Below, one piece after another: positions 1 through 7,492 of a stretch of 14,462 bases of DNA (positions are counted from its first letter, which is position 1; each line of letters opens with the position of its first letter). The notes under the pieces are model-generated. The model was given only the letters and a program-made list of their open reading frames with translations, was not told the origin of the DNA and searched no databases. Location of the stretch: contig DCSM01000137.1 of the NCBI GenBank assembly GCA_002325605.1, forward strand, positions 1-14,462, read 5' to 3'. A program made the position numbers and the translations under genes. Origin of the DNA: Chloroflexaceae bacterium UBA1466. Lineage in GTDB: Bacteria; Chloroflexota; Chloroflexia; Chloroflexales; Chloroflexaceae.

Positions 1-2
1 AA

Positions 3-728
3 GGGCTGCCCATTTCAGCCGAGGTTCGGCAGCAAGTTGAGCAATGTAGCCAGCAAGCACATAGTTTGATCCTTGTGGCCGTTGACCAAACGCTTGTGGG
101 GGGGCTTGAACTGGCAGCGGCCTTACGCCCCGAAGCCCGCCAGGTGATTCAGTAGTTGCGGCAATTGCCCCAAATTAAGTTCATGTATATCATTTCTGGC
201 GATAACGAAACCCCTACCCGCCAATTAGCTCAGAATTTGGGGATTGAACACTATTTTGCCGAAACTTTACCCCAGCAGAAAGCGGAATTGATTGAGCAAT
301 TACAACGCGAAGGCAAATCTATCTGTTACATTGGTGATGGGATTAACGATTCCATTGCTTTGCGGAAGGCCCAAGTTTCGGTCTCTTTGCGCGGAGCCTC
401 AACGGTGGCGACGGATACGGCCCAAATTGTCCTCATGGATGGGTCTTTAACCCAACTCCCAGCCTTGTTTAGCATCGCCCAAAGTTTCTATGACAATATT
501 AACCTTATGTTCAAAGTTACTTTGACCCCAATGGTCGTGGGGATGGCCAGTGTTTTCTTCCTCAACTTTGGGTTGATCCACATCGTCATCATCAACAAAT
601 TTGGCTTGATCGGCGCATTGTGGGTCGCCATGCAACCTGCTTGGAAACCCTTGTCGCAAATTGAAGGCCACCTTCTGGAAGGTGAAAAAGCCCAACCGCT
701 AGTTTCTGGCGGCCAAGGTTCAGGATAG
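3..728 (+). pseudogene. P-type ATPase (P1B-like), 3' part, broken by an amber stop
   Basis: This is the C-terminal part of a P-type cation-transporting ATPase; its 5' end lies outside the window. Reading from base 3 gives a continuous match to the intact paralogue at 3460-5514: GGLELAAALRPEA is followed by VIQ, then a TAG stop at 153-155, then LRQLPQIKFMYIISGD. The paralogue has glutamine where the TAG stands, so one C-to-T change (CAG to TAG) explains it. After the stop, the P-domain hinge GDGIND (about 333-350) and the C-terminal membrane helices are intact, to a TAG at 726-728. A start at TTG 156 would give only 190 residues without the phosphorylated Asp or the TGE loop, so the fragment could not pump ions. 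Alternatives are a sequencing error or a genuine recent pseudogene. The ATPase assignment is firm; true inactivation is likely but unproven. Confidence 0.8.
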
Positions 729-801
729 GCCAGCCAAAAGGCCCCGACCTTCAACTCCCTTTATCGCCTTCCTCTTTCCTTGCCCTGAATCTAAGAACTT
801 T

Positions 802-806
802 GGAGG
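802..806 (+). promoter_or_regulatory. Ribosome binding site for the PEP-utilising enzyme gene
   Basis: GGAGG lies seven bases before ATG 814. It is a strong Shine-Dalgarno match and fixes the start of the gene. Confidence 0.8.
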
Positions 807-813
807 AACCATA

Positions 814-2502
814 ATGACCAATTCAACCGAGGCCACTCCCGAAGCGACGGATTTCCCCCTTCACTGGCAAGACCCAGCGGACGCACAGCAGTTGTGGGCT
901 TTCTACGGTGGCTATGTGCCCAAACCATTCGCGCCAATCGAACAGGATTTTGTCACAGAAGCCGTTGCAAAAGGCTTTTGTGAGGCCTACAAGTATTTTA
1001 AAATCGGGCAATATAAGGTACGCTTTTTCAATGGCTATTACTATGAGAGTCTTTTCAACACCCCAGCGCTCACCCCAACCGAGTTCGAGACCTTGAAAAC
1101 GGCGAAAATCGAGCCGCGCATCAAGCAGCATGTGACCCAAGGCTTGCCCAAAGAGGCCTCCTTCGAGGCTTGGGAAGAAGCTTGGAAAGCTAAGTTCAAA
1201 GCTCATTTGACGGTAATGGAAGCTTGTGAGCTAGATCAGCCCTTACCTAAACTTTTGGCCTCCCTCGCTGAAGCACTTAACTGCTATAATCAGATGTATG
1301 AGCTTCATGGCTTCCAAGCAATTACCGATATCCTTATCCTGCATGAATTTGAACAGTTCTATCAAGACTTAGGGTTGCATGAAGCTATTCCCCCCCACCA
1401 TCTGCTCCACAACCACGAAACCCATGCCGTCAGGGGCAATCGGCTGTTGTGGCATTTGAGCCGCCAAATCCTCCGCCATCCCCCAAGCCATGAACTGTTC
1501 CTAACTGCTTCCCCCGCCGAGGTGCTGGAGCAGCTGCCCCACACCCCCGCAGGGCAAGAGATCCTTGCCGGTTTACAAGCCTACCTTGCCCAACATGGCA
1601 AGCAGAGTGAGTTTATCCTTATTTTACGAGAACCTTCATGGCTTGAAGACCCAACCCCTGTAATCCTCAACCTAAAGGCCCATCTGGCCCACGCCGCCCG
1701 CGATTTTGAGGTTGAACTTGCCCAAAATCACCAGCAGGGGGAGCAGGCCCTGGCCGCAGTGCGGGCCGAATTAGCTGCTTATCCCCAACCCATCATTGAG
1801 CAATTCGAGACTTTGTTGACGAATGCCCAGAAAGCGACCTATATGCTCGACGAACACACTTATTGGATGGAGTTGGCTCCCAACTATCAGCTCCGCCAAA
1901 TGGGGTTGGCCATCGGGCGCGAACTCCAAACTCTGGGCTGTCTCACCCAGCGGGAAGACGTTTTCTACCTTCACTTGGCCGAAATTCGCAAGCTGGCCGA
2001 AAACCCTACTTCGCAGGAAACCCTTATCAAGCACCGTAAAGCTGAACTGGCTTCCTTCAAGCACCTTACCCCTCCACCATTTATTGGAGCCATGCCTGAT
2101 GACCCGCCTCCCCCCAACCCTGTCGTCGATATTCTGTATGCCCCGTATATGACAACTGGCGGCCCCACCGAAAACCCCAAGCTGCTCGTGGGGTGCGCGG
2201 CCTCGCCTGGGATGATCACTGGCCCTGTAAAAGTTCTCAATTCCATGTTAGAGATGGTCAAATTAAACCCTGGGGACATTCTTGTGACTGCGATGACAAC
2301 CCCACAATGGACCCCTTTCTTTGCTCATGTCGCTGGGATTATTACGGAGAGTGGTGGGATGCTCAGTCACCCCGCGATTGTCGCCCGTGAAATGGGGATC
2401 CCAGCAGTCGTAGGGGTCACAATGGTAACAACCGTGTTACACGATGGGCTGCTTGTAGAACTCAATGGTACGACGGGCGAAATTAGAATTTTGGCGGCAT
2501 GA
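814..2502 (+). CDS. PEP-utilising enzyme: RPH/PEP-synthase-like middle domain plus swivelling His domain
   Basis: The 562-residue protein corresponds to the middle and C-terminal parts of rifampicin phosphotransferase (RPH) or PEP-synthase-like enzymes. The last ~100 residues are the PEP-utilising mobile (swivelling) domain: GCAASPGMITGPVKVL, then GDILVTAMTTPQW, then GGMLSHPAIVAREMGIPAVVG, with the phosphate-carrying histidine at about residue 519. The middle region carries family-like segments, PSWLEDPTPV and REDVFYLHLAEIRKLA, which resemble the helical substrate domain of RPH-type enzymes. The N-terminal ATP-grasp domain is missing and is supplied by the next gene. By family knowledge the histidine would be phosphorylated from ATP on the partner protein and then pass phosphate to an unknown acceptor. 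The start is ATG 814, behind GGAGG. It ends in TGA, and the next gene continues in the same frame. The family is sure; the substrate is unknown. Confidence 0.85.
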   Translation: MTNSTEATPEATDFPLHWQDPADAQQLWAFYGGYVPKPFAPIEQDFVTEAVAKGFCEAYKYFKIGQYKVRFFNGYYYESLFNTPALTPTEFETLKTAKIEPRIKQHVTQGLPKEASFEAWEEAWKAKFKAHLTVMEACELDQPLPKLLASLAEALNCYNQMYELHGFQAITDILILHEFEQFYQDLGLHEAIPPHHLLHNHETHAVRGNRLLWHLSRQILRHPPSHELFLTASPAEVLEQLPHTPAGQEILAGLQAYLAQHGKQSEFILILREPSWLEDPTPVILNLKAHLAHAARDFEVELAQNHQQGEQALAAVRAELAAYPQPIIEQFETLLTNAQKATYMLDEHTYWMELAPNYQLRQMGLAIGRELQTLGCLTQREDVFYLHLAEIRKLAENPTSQETLIKHRKAELASFKHLTPPPFIGAMPDDPPPPNPVVDILYAPYMTTGGPTENPKLLVGCAASPGMITGPVKVLNSMLEMVKLNPGDILVTAMTTPQWTPFFAHVAGIITESGGMLSHPAIVAREMGIPAVVGVTMVTTVLHDGLLVELNGTTGEIRILAA

Positions 2503-2541
2503 CCAGCTTGGGCCGCAGGTTTGGAAAGAAAGGTCCCTCCA

Positions 2542-3396
2542 TTGGAAAGGCTTAAAGAAGACCAAATCATTTGGTTGGGCCAAGGTGCTGATCCTTCCAT
2601 GCTTGGGGGGAAAGCGGCCCAATTGAATCACTTGTTTCCGCATTACCCTATTCCCCCTGGGTTTTGCCTCCCCGTTGCCGCCTTTGAGCAGTGGGTGGCG
2701 GACGATGGCCCCGCGCACTTACCCGCAGGGTGGGAGGCGCAGGTCGCGCAAGCTTATCAGCAATTGGCCGTAAGGACCCAAACCGCGCAACCGACGGTGG
2801 TTGTCCGCTCTTCGGCGGTAGGGGAAGATAGCCAAACCGCTTCTTTTGCTGGCCTCTACGAAAGCTATCTTAACATCGTTGGGGTAGAGTTGCTTTATAC
2901 TTCTATCTTAGCATGTTGGGGTTCGGCTTTCGGCGAACCAGTCTACGCTTACCACCAAACGGCCCAAAATCAGCTCCAGCTCGGGGTCTTAGTCCAACTT
3001 ATGCTTGCAGCCGATATTGCGATGGTGGCCTTTAGCCAAAACCCGATAAATCACCAAGCTGAGGTCGTGATCAATGCTAATTGGGGGTTAGGGCAAAGCT
3101 TAGTTGATGGGAGTACCACCCCGGATACTTATATTGTCCGACCTTCGGATTATGCTATCATCCAGATCAGCATAGGGTCGAAAGCGGTTATGACCATTCG
3201 GGCAGCGACTGGGGTGAAGCAGGTTCCAACGCCGCGCCCCATACGGGCAAAAGCGGTCCTGACGGAGGCACAAATGCGCGAAGTTGCCCAACTTGCGTTA
3301 CAGTTGGAAGGAGAAACGGGGTGGCCCGTGGATATTGAGGCCGTTTACGCCCAGAACAAGTTATACTTGTTGCAGTGTCGCCCCATTACCACTTGA
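2542..3396 (+). CDS. PEP/pyruvate-binding ATP-grasp domain protein, partner of the preceding gene
   Basis: This ~284-residue protein is a stand-alone PPDK_N-type ATP-grasp domain, the nucleotide-binding third of PEP synthase, PPDK and RPH. Conserved elements appear in order: GGKAAQLNHL with the nucleotide-binding Lys (~24), VVVRSSAVGEDSQTASFAG with the key Arg (~89), AFSQNPINHQAEVV, NWGLGQSLVDG followed by TPDTYIV, and at the end DIEAVYAQNKLYLLQCRPIT, which keeps the acidic residue and the Q-x-R-P-I-T signature. It should bind ATP and phosphorylate the histidine of the upstream protein. TTG 2542 is chosen as start because GAAAGG (2528-2533) sits eight bases before it; TTG 2521 is possible but has no usable ribosome site. 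It lies 39 bases after, and in frame with, the TGA of the previous gene. The order of the two parts is the reverse of that in the fused enzymes. Function in the pair is inferred. Confidence 0.85.
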   Translation: MERLKEDQIIWLGQGADPSMLGGKAAQLNHLFPHYPIPPGFCLPVAAFEQWVADDGPAHLPAGWEAQVAQAYQQLAVRTQTAQPTVVVRSSAVGEDSQTASFAGLYESYLNIVGVELLYTSILACWGSAFGEPVYAYHQTAQNQLQLGVLVQLMLAADIAMVAFSQNPINHQAEVVINANWGLGQSLVDGSTTPDTYIVRPSDYAIIQISIGSKAVMTIRAATGVKQVPTPRPIRAKAVLTEAQMREVAQLALQLEGETGWPVDIEAVYAQNKLYLLQCRPITT

Positions 3397-3459
3397 AACC
3401 AACCTTTAGCTATCAGCGGCTTACCTTTACGGAGCAAGCCCCAAACGAAGGTAGATTCT

Positions 3460-5514
3460 ATGTTGCTTGAAATTGCCCTGGGGGGGGCAGTGGTTTACGG
3501 TCTCGCCCGGCGCTCGCCTCTCCCAAAGTTGGCTAAAGCTTTCGCGCTTCCCAAACCCGCTTCTTTTGAAAAATTTAAGAGGCGCTACCTTGATCCCTTC
3601 TTCGCCAATTCCCGCCAGGCCCATCAAAAAACCCTCAGCGGCGGCACGGCCCCTGAGTTAAGCGACCTTGAGAAAAAACGCTATAACAATGTCTTGCTTA
3701 CGACGGGTGGCTTGGCTGGGGCGGGGGTCGCGGCCCTAACCGCCACCCCAGGATTGTATCTCTTTAGCACCCTTCCGGCGGCCTACGTTTGGTTACGAAA
3801 TTTACCCCTGGCCTACCATGCTCTCTTTCACCAACACAAAGTAGACTTTGAAGTACAAAGTGTTATTCTGTTAGCAGGTGCGTTGGCTGGGGGCTTATAT
3901 TTTGAATTGGCTTTTGGAAGCTGGTTCTTTTGCATTGTAATGTACCTTGTGACCAAAACCGAAGACCATTCCCAGCGCAGTTTGGTGAATTTATTTGGCG
4001 AACAACCCCGGTTTGTGCATTCGTTGGTGGATGGGGTTGAGGTTCAAATTCCCTTTGAGCAGGTGCAAAGCGGAAGTATTTTGGTGGTGCAAGCGGGGGA
4101 GATGATCCCCGTGGATGGCCGCGTTTTGCAAGGTACGGCGGCGGTTGACCAACACATGTTGACGGGCGAAGCCCAACCAATTGAAAAGACCACTGGTGAT
4201 CCAGTCTTCAATGCGACGGTAGTTTTAGCGGGCCAGTTGCAGGTTGAAACCACCCAAACTGGGACTCAAACGGTGGCGGCCCAAATTGGCCAAATCTTAA
4301 ACCAGACCAGCGATTTTAAGGCAACCTTACAATCCCGGGCCATGGTTTTTATTGATCAAGTCAGCTTCCCGGTGCTGGTGGTTTCAGCGGTTACTTGGGC
4401 TACCGTCGGCTTAGACCAAGCCCTAGGGGTTATGTTTGTTTATCCTGGCTACCGGATGTTATTCCTCAACCCGCTCAGTATGTTAGGCCATTTGCACCTC
4501 GCTTCGCAGAAAGGGATCTTAATCAAAGATGGGCGGTCCTTAGAATTACTTGCCCAAGTTGATACCCTTGTCTTTGATAAAACCGGAACCCTGACCCTGG
4601 AGCAGCCCCAGCTCAGCCAAATTCATGCGTGCCAGGGCTTTACGCCGCAAGAGGTCTTACAATTCGCCGCCATCGCTGAACGGAAGCAAACCCACCCCCT
4701 TGCCCAAGCCATTTTACAGGCCGCCCAGGAACAGGCCCTGGAATTGCCGCCGGTGGACGAGGCTAGTTATCAACTGGGCTTTGGGATCAAGGTTAGCTTC
4801 AAGGGGCAAACGATTCGGGTCGGGAGTCAACGCTTTCTGGCCCAAGAAGGGCTTGTTCTGCCCCCTGAAATAGAAGCCGCGCAGACCCGCTGTCATCAAG
4901 TTGGGCATACCTTAGTTCTAGTGGCTTGTGAGGAGACCTTGATGGGGGGGCTTGAATTGCAAGCCACCCTTCGGCCTGAAGCCCAGACCGTTATTCAACA
5001 ATTGAAGGCCCGGGGCTTCAAACTGGGGATTATCTCTGGGGATCACCCCGAACCGACTCGCCATCTGGCGGCCTCGTTGGGGATTGATGACTATTATGCC
5101 CAAGTTTTACCTGAAGCTAAGGCTAATCTGGTAACGCAGCTCGAAACCCAGGGGCAGAAAGTTTGTTTTGTGGGCGACGGCATCAATGATGCGCTTGCCT
5201 TGAAGAAAGCAACCTGTTCGGTTTCCTTACGCGGCGCGACCACCATTGCCACTGATACAGCGCAAATTGTGCTGATGGAGGCCAATCTGAGCCAATTGGC
5301 CCACCTCTTTGAACTGGCTGAGGGCTATGACAAAAATATCAAGGTCAACTTTATCATTTCAGTCGCACCCAGTGCCTTCTACATCGCTGGAGCCTACCTG
5401 TTTGGTTGGCCAATGCTGACGGCCATGTTAATTCAACAATCCACCACCTTATTTGCCTTATACAATGTTATTCAGCCCTTGCTGAAAGAAGAAGAGCATG
5501 AAGCCCGGACATGA
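3460..5514 (+). CDS. P1B-like P-type ATPase with a non-canonical membrane motif (YPG in place of CPC)
   Basis: The protein has 684 residues. All core P-type ATPase motifs are present: actuator TGE (~235-237), phosphorylation site DKTGTLT with Asp ~373, the HP dipeptide (~412-413) typical of P1B pumps, and the hinge GDGIND (~572-577). Hydrophobic segments lie near 78-118, 131-166, 300-345 and at the C-terminus, a P1B-like layout. There is no N-terminal CxxC metal-binding domain. The helix before the P-domain reads YPGYRMLFLNP (YPG ~328-330) where heavy-metal pumps have CPC-ALGLATP, so the usual metal-coordinating cysteines are absent and the transported ion cannot be predicted. The start is ATG 3460 with GAAGG eight bases upstream. 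It lies 63 bases after the ATP-grasp gene, so it is probably co-transcribed. It is homologous to the broken ATPase at the left edge. The family is firm; the substrate is unknown. Confidence 0.9.
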   Translation: MLLEIALGGAVVYGLARRSPLPKLAKAFALPKPASFEKFKRRYLDPFFANSRQAHQKTLSGGTAPELSDLEKKRYNNVLLTTGGLAGAGVAALTATPGLYLFSTLPAAYVWLRNLPLAYHALFHQHKVDFEVQSVILLAGALAGGLYFELAFGSWFFCIVMYLVTKTEDHSQRSLVNLFGEQPRFVHSLVDGVEVQIPFEQVQSGSILVVQAGEMIPVDGRVLQGTAAVDQHMLTGEAQPIEKTTGDPVFNATVVLAGQLQVETTQTGTQTVAAQIGQILNQTSDFKATLQSRAMVFIDQVSFPVLVVSAVTWATVGLDQALGVMFVYPGYRMLFLNPLSMLGHLHLASQKGILIKDGRSLELLAQVDTLVFDKTGTLTLEQPQLSQIHACQGFTPQEVLQFAAIAERKQTHPLAQAILQAAQEQALELPPVDEASYQLGFGIKVSFKGQTIRVGSQRFLAQEGLVLPPEIEAAQTRCHQVGHTLVLVACEETLMGGLELQATLRPEAQTVIQQLKARGFKLGIISGDHPEPTRHLAASLGIDDYYAQVLPEAKANLVTQLETQGQKVCFVGDGINDALALKKATCSVSLRGATTIATDTAQIVLMEANLSQLAHLFELAEGYDKNIKVNFIISVAPSAFYIAGAYLFGWPMLTAMLIQQSTTLFALYNVIQPLLKEEEHEART

Positions 5515-5549
5515 AGTGAAGTTGCGCGAGCAACCGTGGCGGGAAATTT

Positions 5550-5569
5550 GCGGCCCGCCGCCGGGCCGC
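5550..5569. repeat. GC-rich perfect inverted repeat next to the -35 box
   Basis: GCGGCCC, a six-base loop, then GGGCCGC forms a seven-pair stem ending one base before the -35 hexamer. No T-run follows beyond TTT, so it could be a weak terminator for the ATPase gene or a protein-binding operator. The matching place in copy 2 (around 7378-7397) keeps the layout but has two mismatches. Confidence 0.45.
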
Positions 5570-5570
5570 T

Positions 5571-5599
5571 TTGACGAAGCTTGAAATCTTTGCTACAAT
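5571..5599 (+). promoter_or_regulatory. Sigma-70-type promoter of binding-protein gene 1
   Basis: TTGACG (5571-5576), a 17-base spacer and TACAAT (5594-5599). The same hexamers and spacing recur before the second copy while the bases downstream have diverged, which supports a real promoter. A TATAAT at 5602-5607 is an alternative -10 box. Confidence 0.75.
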
Positions 5600-5666
5600 G
5601 CTATAATTCTCTTGGCGCTTGGCAAGATCAATTGAGTTAGCTTTTATCCTACTAAGGAAAGGTATC

Positions 5667-7241
5667 ATGGCCCAAAAATTAACCCGTCGCCAGTTTATTT
5701 CTCTCTCAGGTGCATCGTTGGCCACCTTAGCTCTTAACGGTTGTTCAGCCCCCACCGCTCCTGCCCCCACCTCTAGTGAACCCACCGCAACTTCCAGTAA
5801 GCCCCAGCGTGGGGGCCTTTTGCGCCTGGGCTTTACTGACATACCTGACGATTTGAATCCCTGGCAAACCGCAGGGGAGGCTGATATGGTCTTAAAATTA
5901 GCCATCTACGAACCTTTGGTCCGCTACGACCAGACCTTCAAGATCGAACCCGCTTTGGCTACCAGCTGGGAAACCAGTGCCGACGGTTTAACCTGGACCT
6001 TCAAACTACGGTCAGGTGTGACATTCCATGATGGTTCGCCCTTAACAGCGCAGGATGTAGTTTATAGTTTCGGTGAGATTTTGAAACCTGCGAATGGTTA
6101 CATGGGCAGTAAGACGCTCTCATTTATTAAGAAAGTGACTTCTGTCGCTGCTGATACGGTGCAGATAACCTTGAAGCAAGCCAGTATAGATTTTCTCATC
6201 TACTTGGCTGATGCACCGAGCGCTGCGTTCATCGTGCCGCATACCAAAACCGTCAAGGAATTGATGGCGAAACCTTGTGGCACGGGCCCGTTCAAATTGA
6301 AAGAATATCGGCCCTTAGCCTCGACCACCTTAATCCGCAATGAAGCTTACTGGGATAAAGGTTTACCTTATCTGGATGAACTGCACTATATCTGTATGCC
6401 CAAAATGGCTACCCAAGTTGCGGCTCTGAGGAATGGCGAATTGGAGCTGCTGTGGCAAGTTAACAGCGACACCATCGCGGCCTTGCGAAAGTTACCGCAA
6501 CTTAAAGTCGTTGAAGTTCCTGTTAACTCTTATCAACCCATTGTGATGTCCGTGAAGCAAAAACCGTTTGAGAAGGTCAAAGTGCGCCAAGCCATGAAGT
6601 ACTTAGTCAATCGGGAGGCCTTTGTCAAGACCGTCTTACAGGGGCGGGGGCAGCCAGGCAATGATCAACCCATAAGCCCTAAGGCTCCTTTTTGGGGCAA
6701 TGTGCCCCCTTACCCGTTTGACCTGGCCAAAGCCAAAGCCCTGCTCGCCGAAGCGGGCTACCCCAACGGTTTTGAGACCACGTTAGCCACCAACAGTTCA
6801 TACTTTGGGATGCTGGAAAGTGCCACCGTCTTCCAAGAAATGGCGAAGCAAGCGGGCGTGACCATCAACCTCAAGCAATTGCCAGCAGATAATTATTGGA
6901 AAGACTATCTGACCTACCCGATGGCCACCTCCGACTGGAAGATGCAACCTAGCACTGACCAAATCCTCACAGCTGGTTTTCATTCAACGGGCGTGTGGAA
7001 TGAAACGGGGTTGAATGATCCGACCCTTGATAGTCTCATTGAAGCCGCTCGCAGTGAAACCTCCGCAGCCCAACGCCAGAAAACCTATACCAAAATAGAA
7101 GAACTAGTCCGTGATGAGGGGGCCGTGCTTATCCCCTATTTCCGCTCAAGTTTCTATGCTCACCACGCGAAGGTGCAAGGCCTCATCTATCCCCGCAACG
7201 CGCTGATGCGTTTCCATACCACTTGGATTAAGGAAAGCTGA
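5667..7241 (+). CDS. ABC transporter substrate-binding lipoprotein, family 5 (copy 1)
   Basis: This 524-residue extracytoplasmic solute-binding protein belongs to family 5 (SBP_bac_5: oligopeptides, dipeptides, nickel, opines). The N-terminus holds a twin-arginine motif (TRRQFISL, residues 6-13) and then a lipobox-like LNGC with the acylated Cys at 26, so a folded, Tat-exported lipoprotein is likely. A Ser/Thr/Pro/Ala linker follows to about residue 45. Family signatures include YEPLVRYD, LATSWETSADGLTWTFKLRSGVTFHDG, DVVYSF, GTGPFKLKEY and VRQAMKYLVNREAF. The start is ATG 5667 behind AAGGAAAGG; an upstream in-frame start at 5619 would hide the signal peptide. It is the first of two tandem copies feeding the permeases downstream. 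The ligand cannot be told; the copies differ in segments likely to line the ligand cleft. Confidence 0.92.
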   Translation: MAQKLTRRQFISLSGASLATLALNGCSAPTAPAPTSSEPTATSSKPQRGGLLRLGFTDIPDDLNPWQTAGEADMVLKLAIYEPLVRYDQTFKIEPALATSWETSADGLTWTFKLRSGVTFHDGSPLTAQDVVYSFGEILKPANGYMGSKTLSFIKKVTSVAADTVQITLKQASIDFLIYLADAPSAAFIVPHTKTVKELMAKPCGTGPFKLKEYRPLASTTLIRNEAYWDKGLPYLDELHYICMPKMATQVAALRNGELELLWQVNSDTIAALRKLPQLKVVEVPVNSYQPIVMSVKQKPFEKVKVRQAMKYLVNREAFVKTVLQGRGQPGNDQPISPKAPFWGNVPPYPFDLAKAKALLAEAGYPNGFETTLATNSSYFGMLESATVFQEMAKQAGVTINLKQLPADNYWKDYLTYPMATSDWKMQPSTDQILTAGFHSTGVWNETGLNDPTLDSLIEAARSETSAAQRQKTYTKIEELVRDEGAVLIPYFRSSFYAHHAKVQGLIYPRNALMRFHTTWIKES

Positions 7242-7290
7242 ACCTTTCCTCTGTGGGTTTCATTTACAGGACTAACGCTTGAAATTCGCT

Positions 7291-7318
7291 GGAGGGGTTG
7301 GGGAAGTTCAACCCCTCC
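7291..7318 (+). terminator. Hairpin after binding-protein gene 1
   Basis: GGAGGGGTTG (7291-7300) pairs perfectly with CAACCCCTCC (7309-7318) across an eight-base loop, followed by AAGTTTTACC. The ten-pair stem is strong but the T-tract is short. It is probably a terminator or a 3'-end stabiliser, and it is conserved after copy 2. Confidence 0.7.
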
Positions 7319-7398
7319 AAGTTTTACCACTTTAGCTTTCTATCGTGAAGTTGCGCGATCAACCATGGGCGAAATTTGCAGCCCGCAGCCGGACCGCT

Positions 7399-7427
7399 TT
7401 GACGAAGCTTGAAATCTTTGATACAAT
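7399..7427 (+). promoter_or_regulatory. Sigma-70-type promoter of binding-protein gene 2
   Basis: TTGACG (7399-7404), a 17-base spacer differing from copy 1 only in its last base, and TACAAT (7422-7427). It gives the second gene, and by read-through the permeases, their own promoter. Confidence 0.75.
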
Positions 7428-7492
7428 TCCCCTGCCTCTTGGCAATGTCAATTTAGTTGGATTTTAGCCTATCTAATCTAAGGAAAGGCATC

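Larger units (their letters stand above)
5516..7344 (+). repeat. Tandem duplication, copy 1 (promoter + binding-protein gene + hairpin)
   Basis: Similarity to the following copy starts at GTGAAGTTGCGCG just after the ATPase stop. It runs through the promoter, leader, whole gene, 3' hairpin and the AAGTTTTACCAC...TTCTAT tail. The promoter -35 boxes are 1828 bases apart. Confidence 0.9.

Noticed and set aside
2500..2541. TGA read-through joining the two PEP-enzyme genes, or a variant code with TGA as sense
   Set aside because: TGA ends several other genes here, a start with a ribosome site exists at 2542, and no recoding signal was seen. The shared frame may be chance (one in three).
5619..5666. 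Upstream start for the first binding protein (and 7457 for the second)
   Set aside because: They would place extra residues before the twin-arginine signal; ATG 5667 and ATG 7493 have strong AAGGAAAGG sites and give equal-length proteins.
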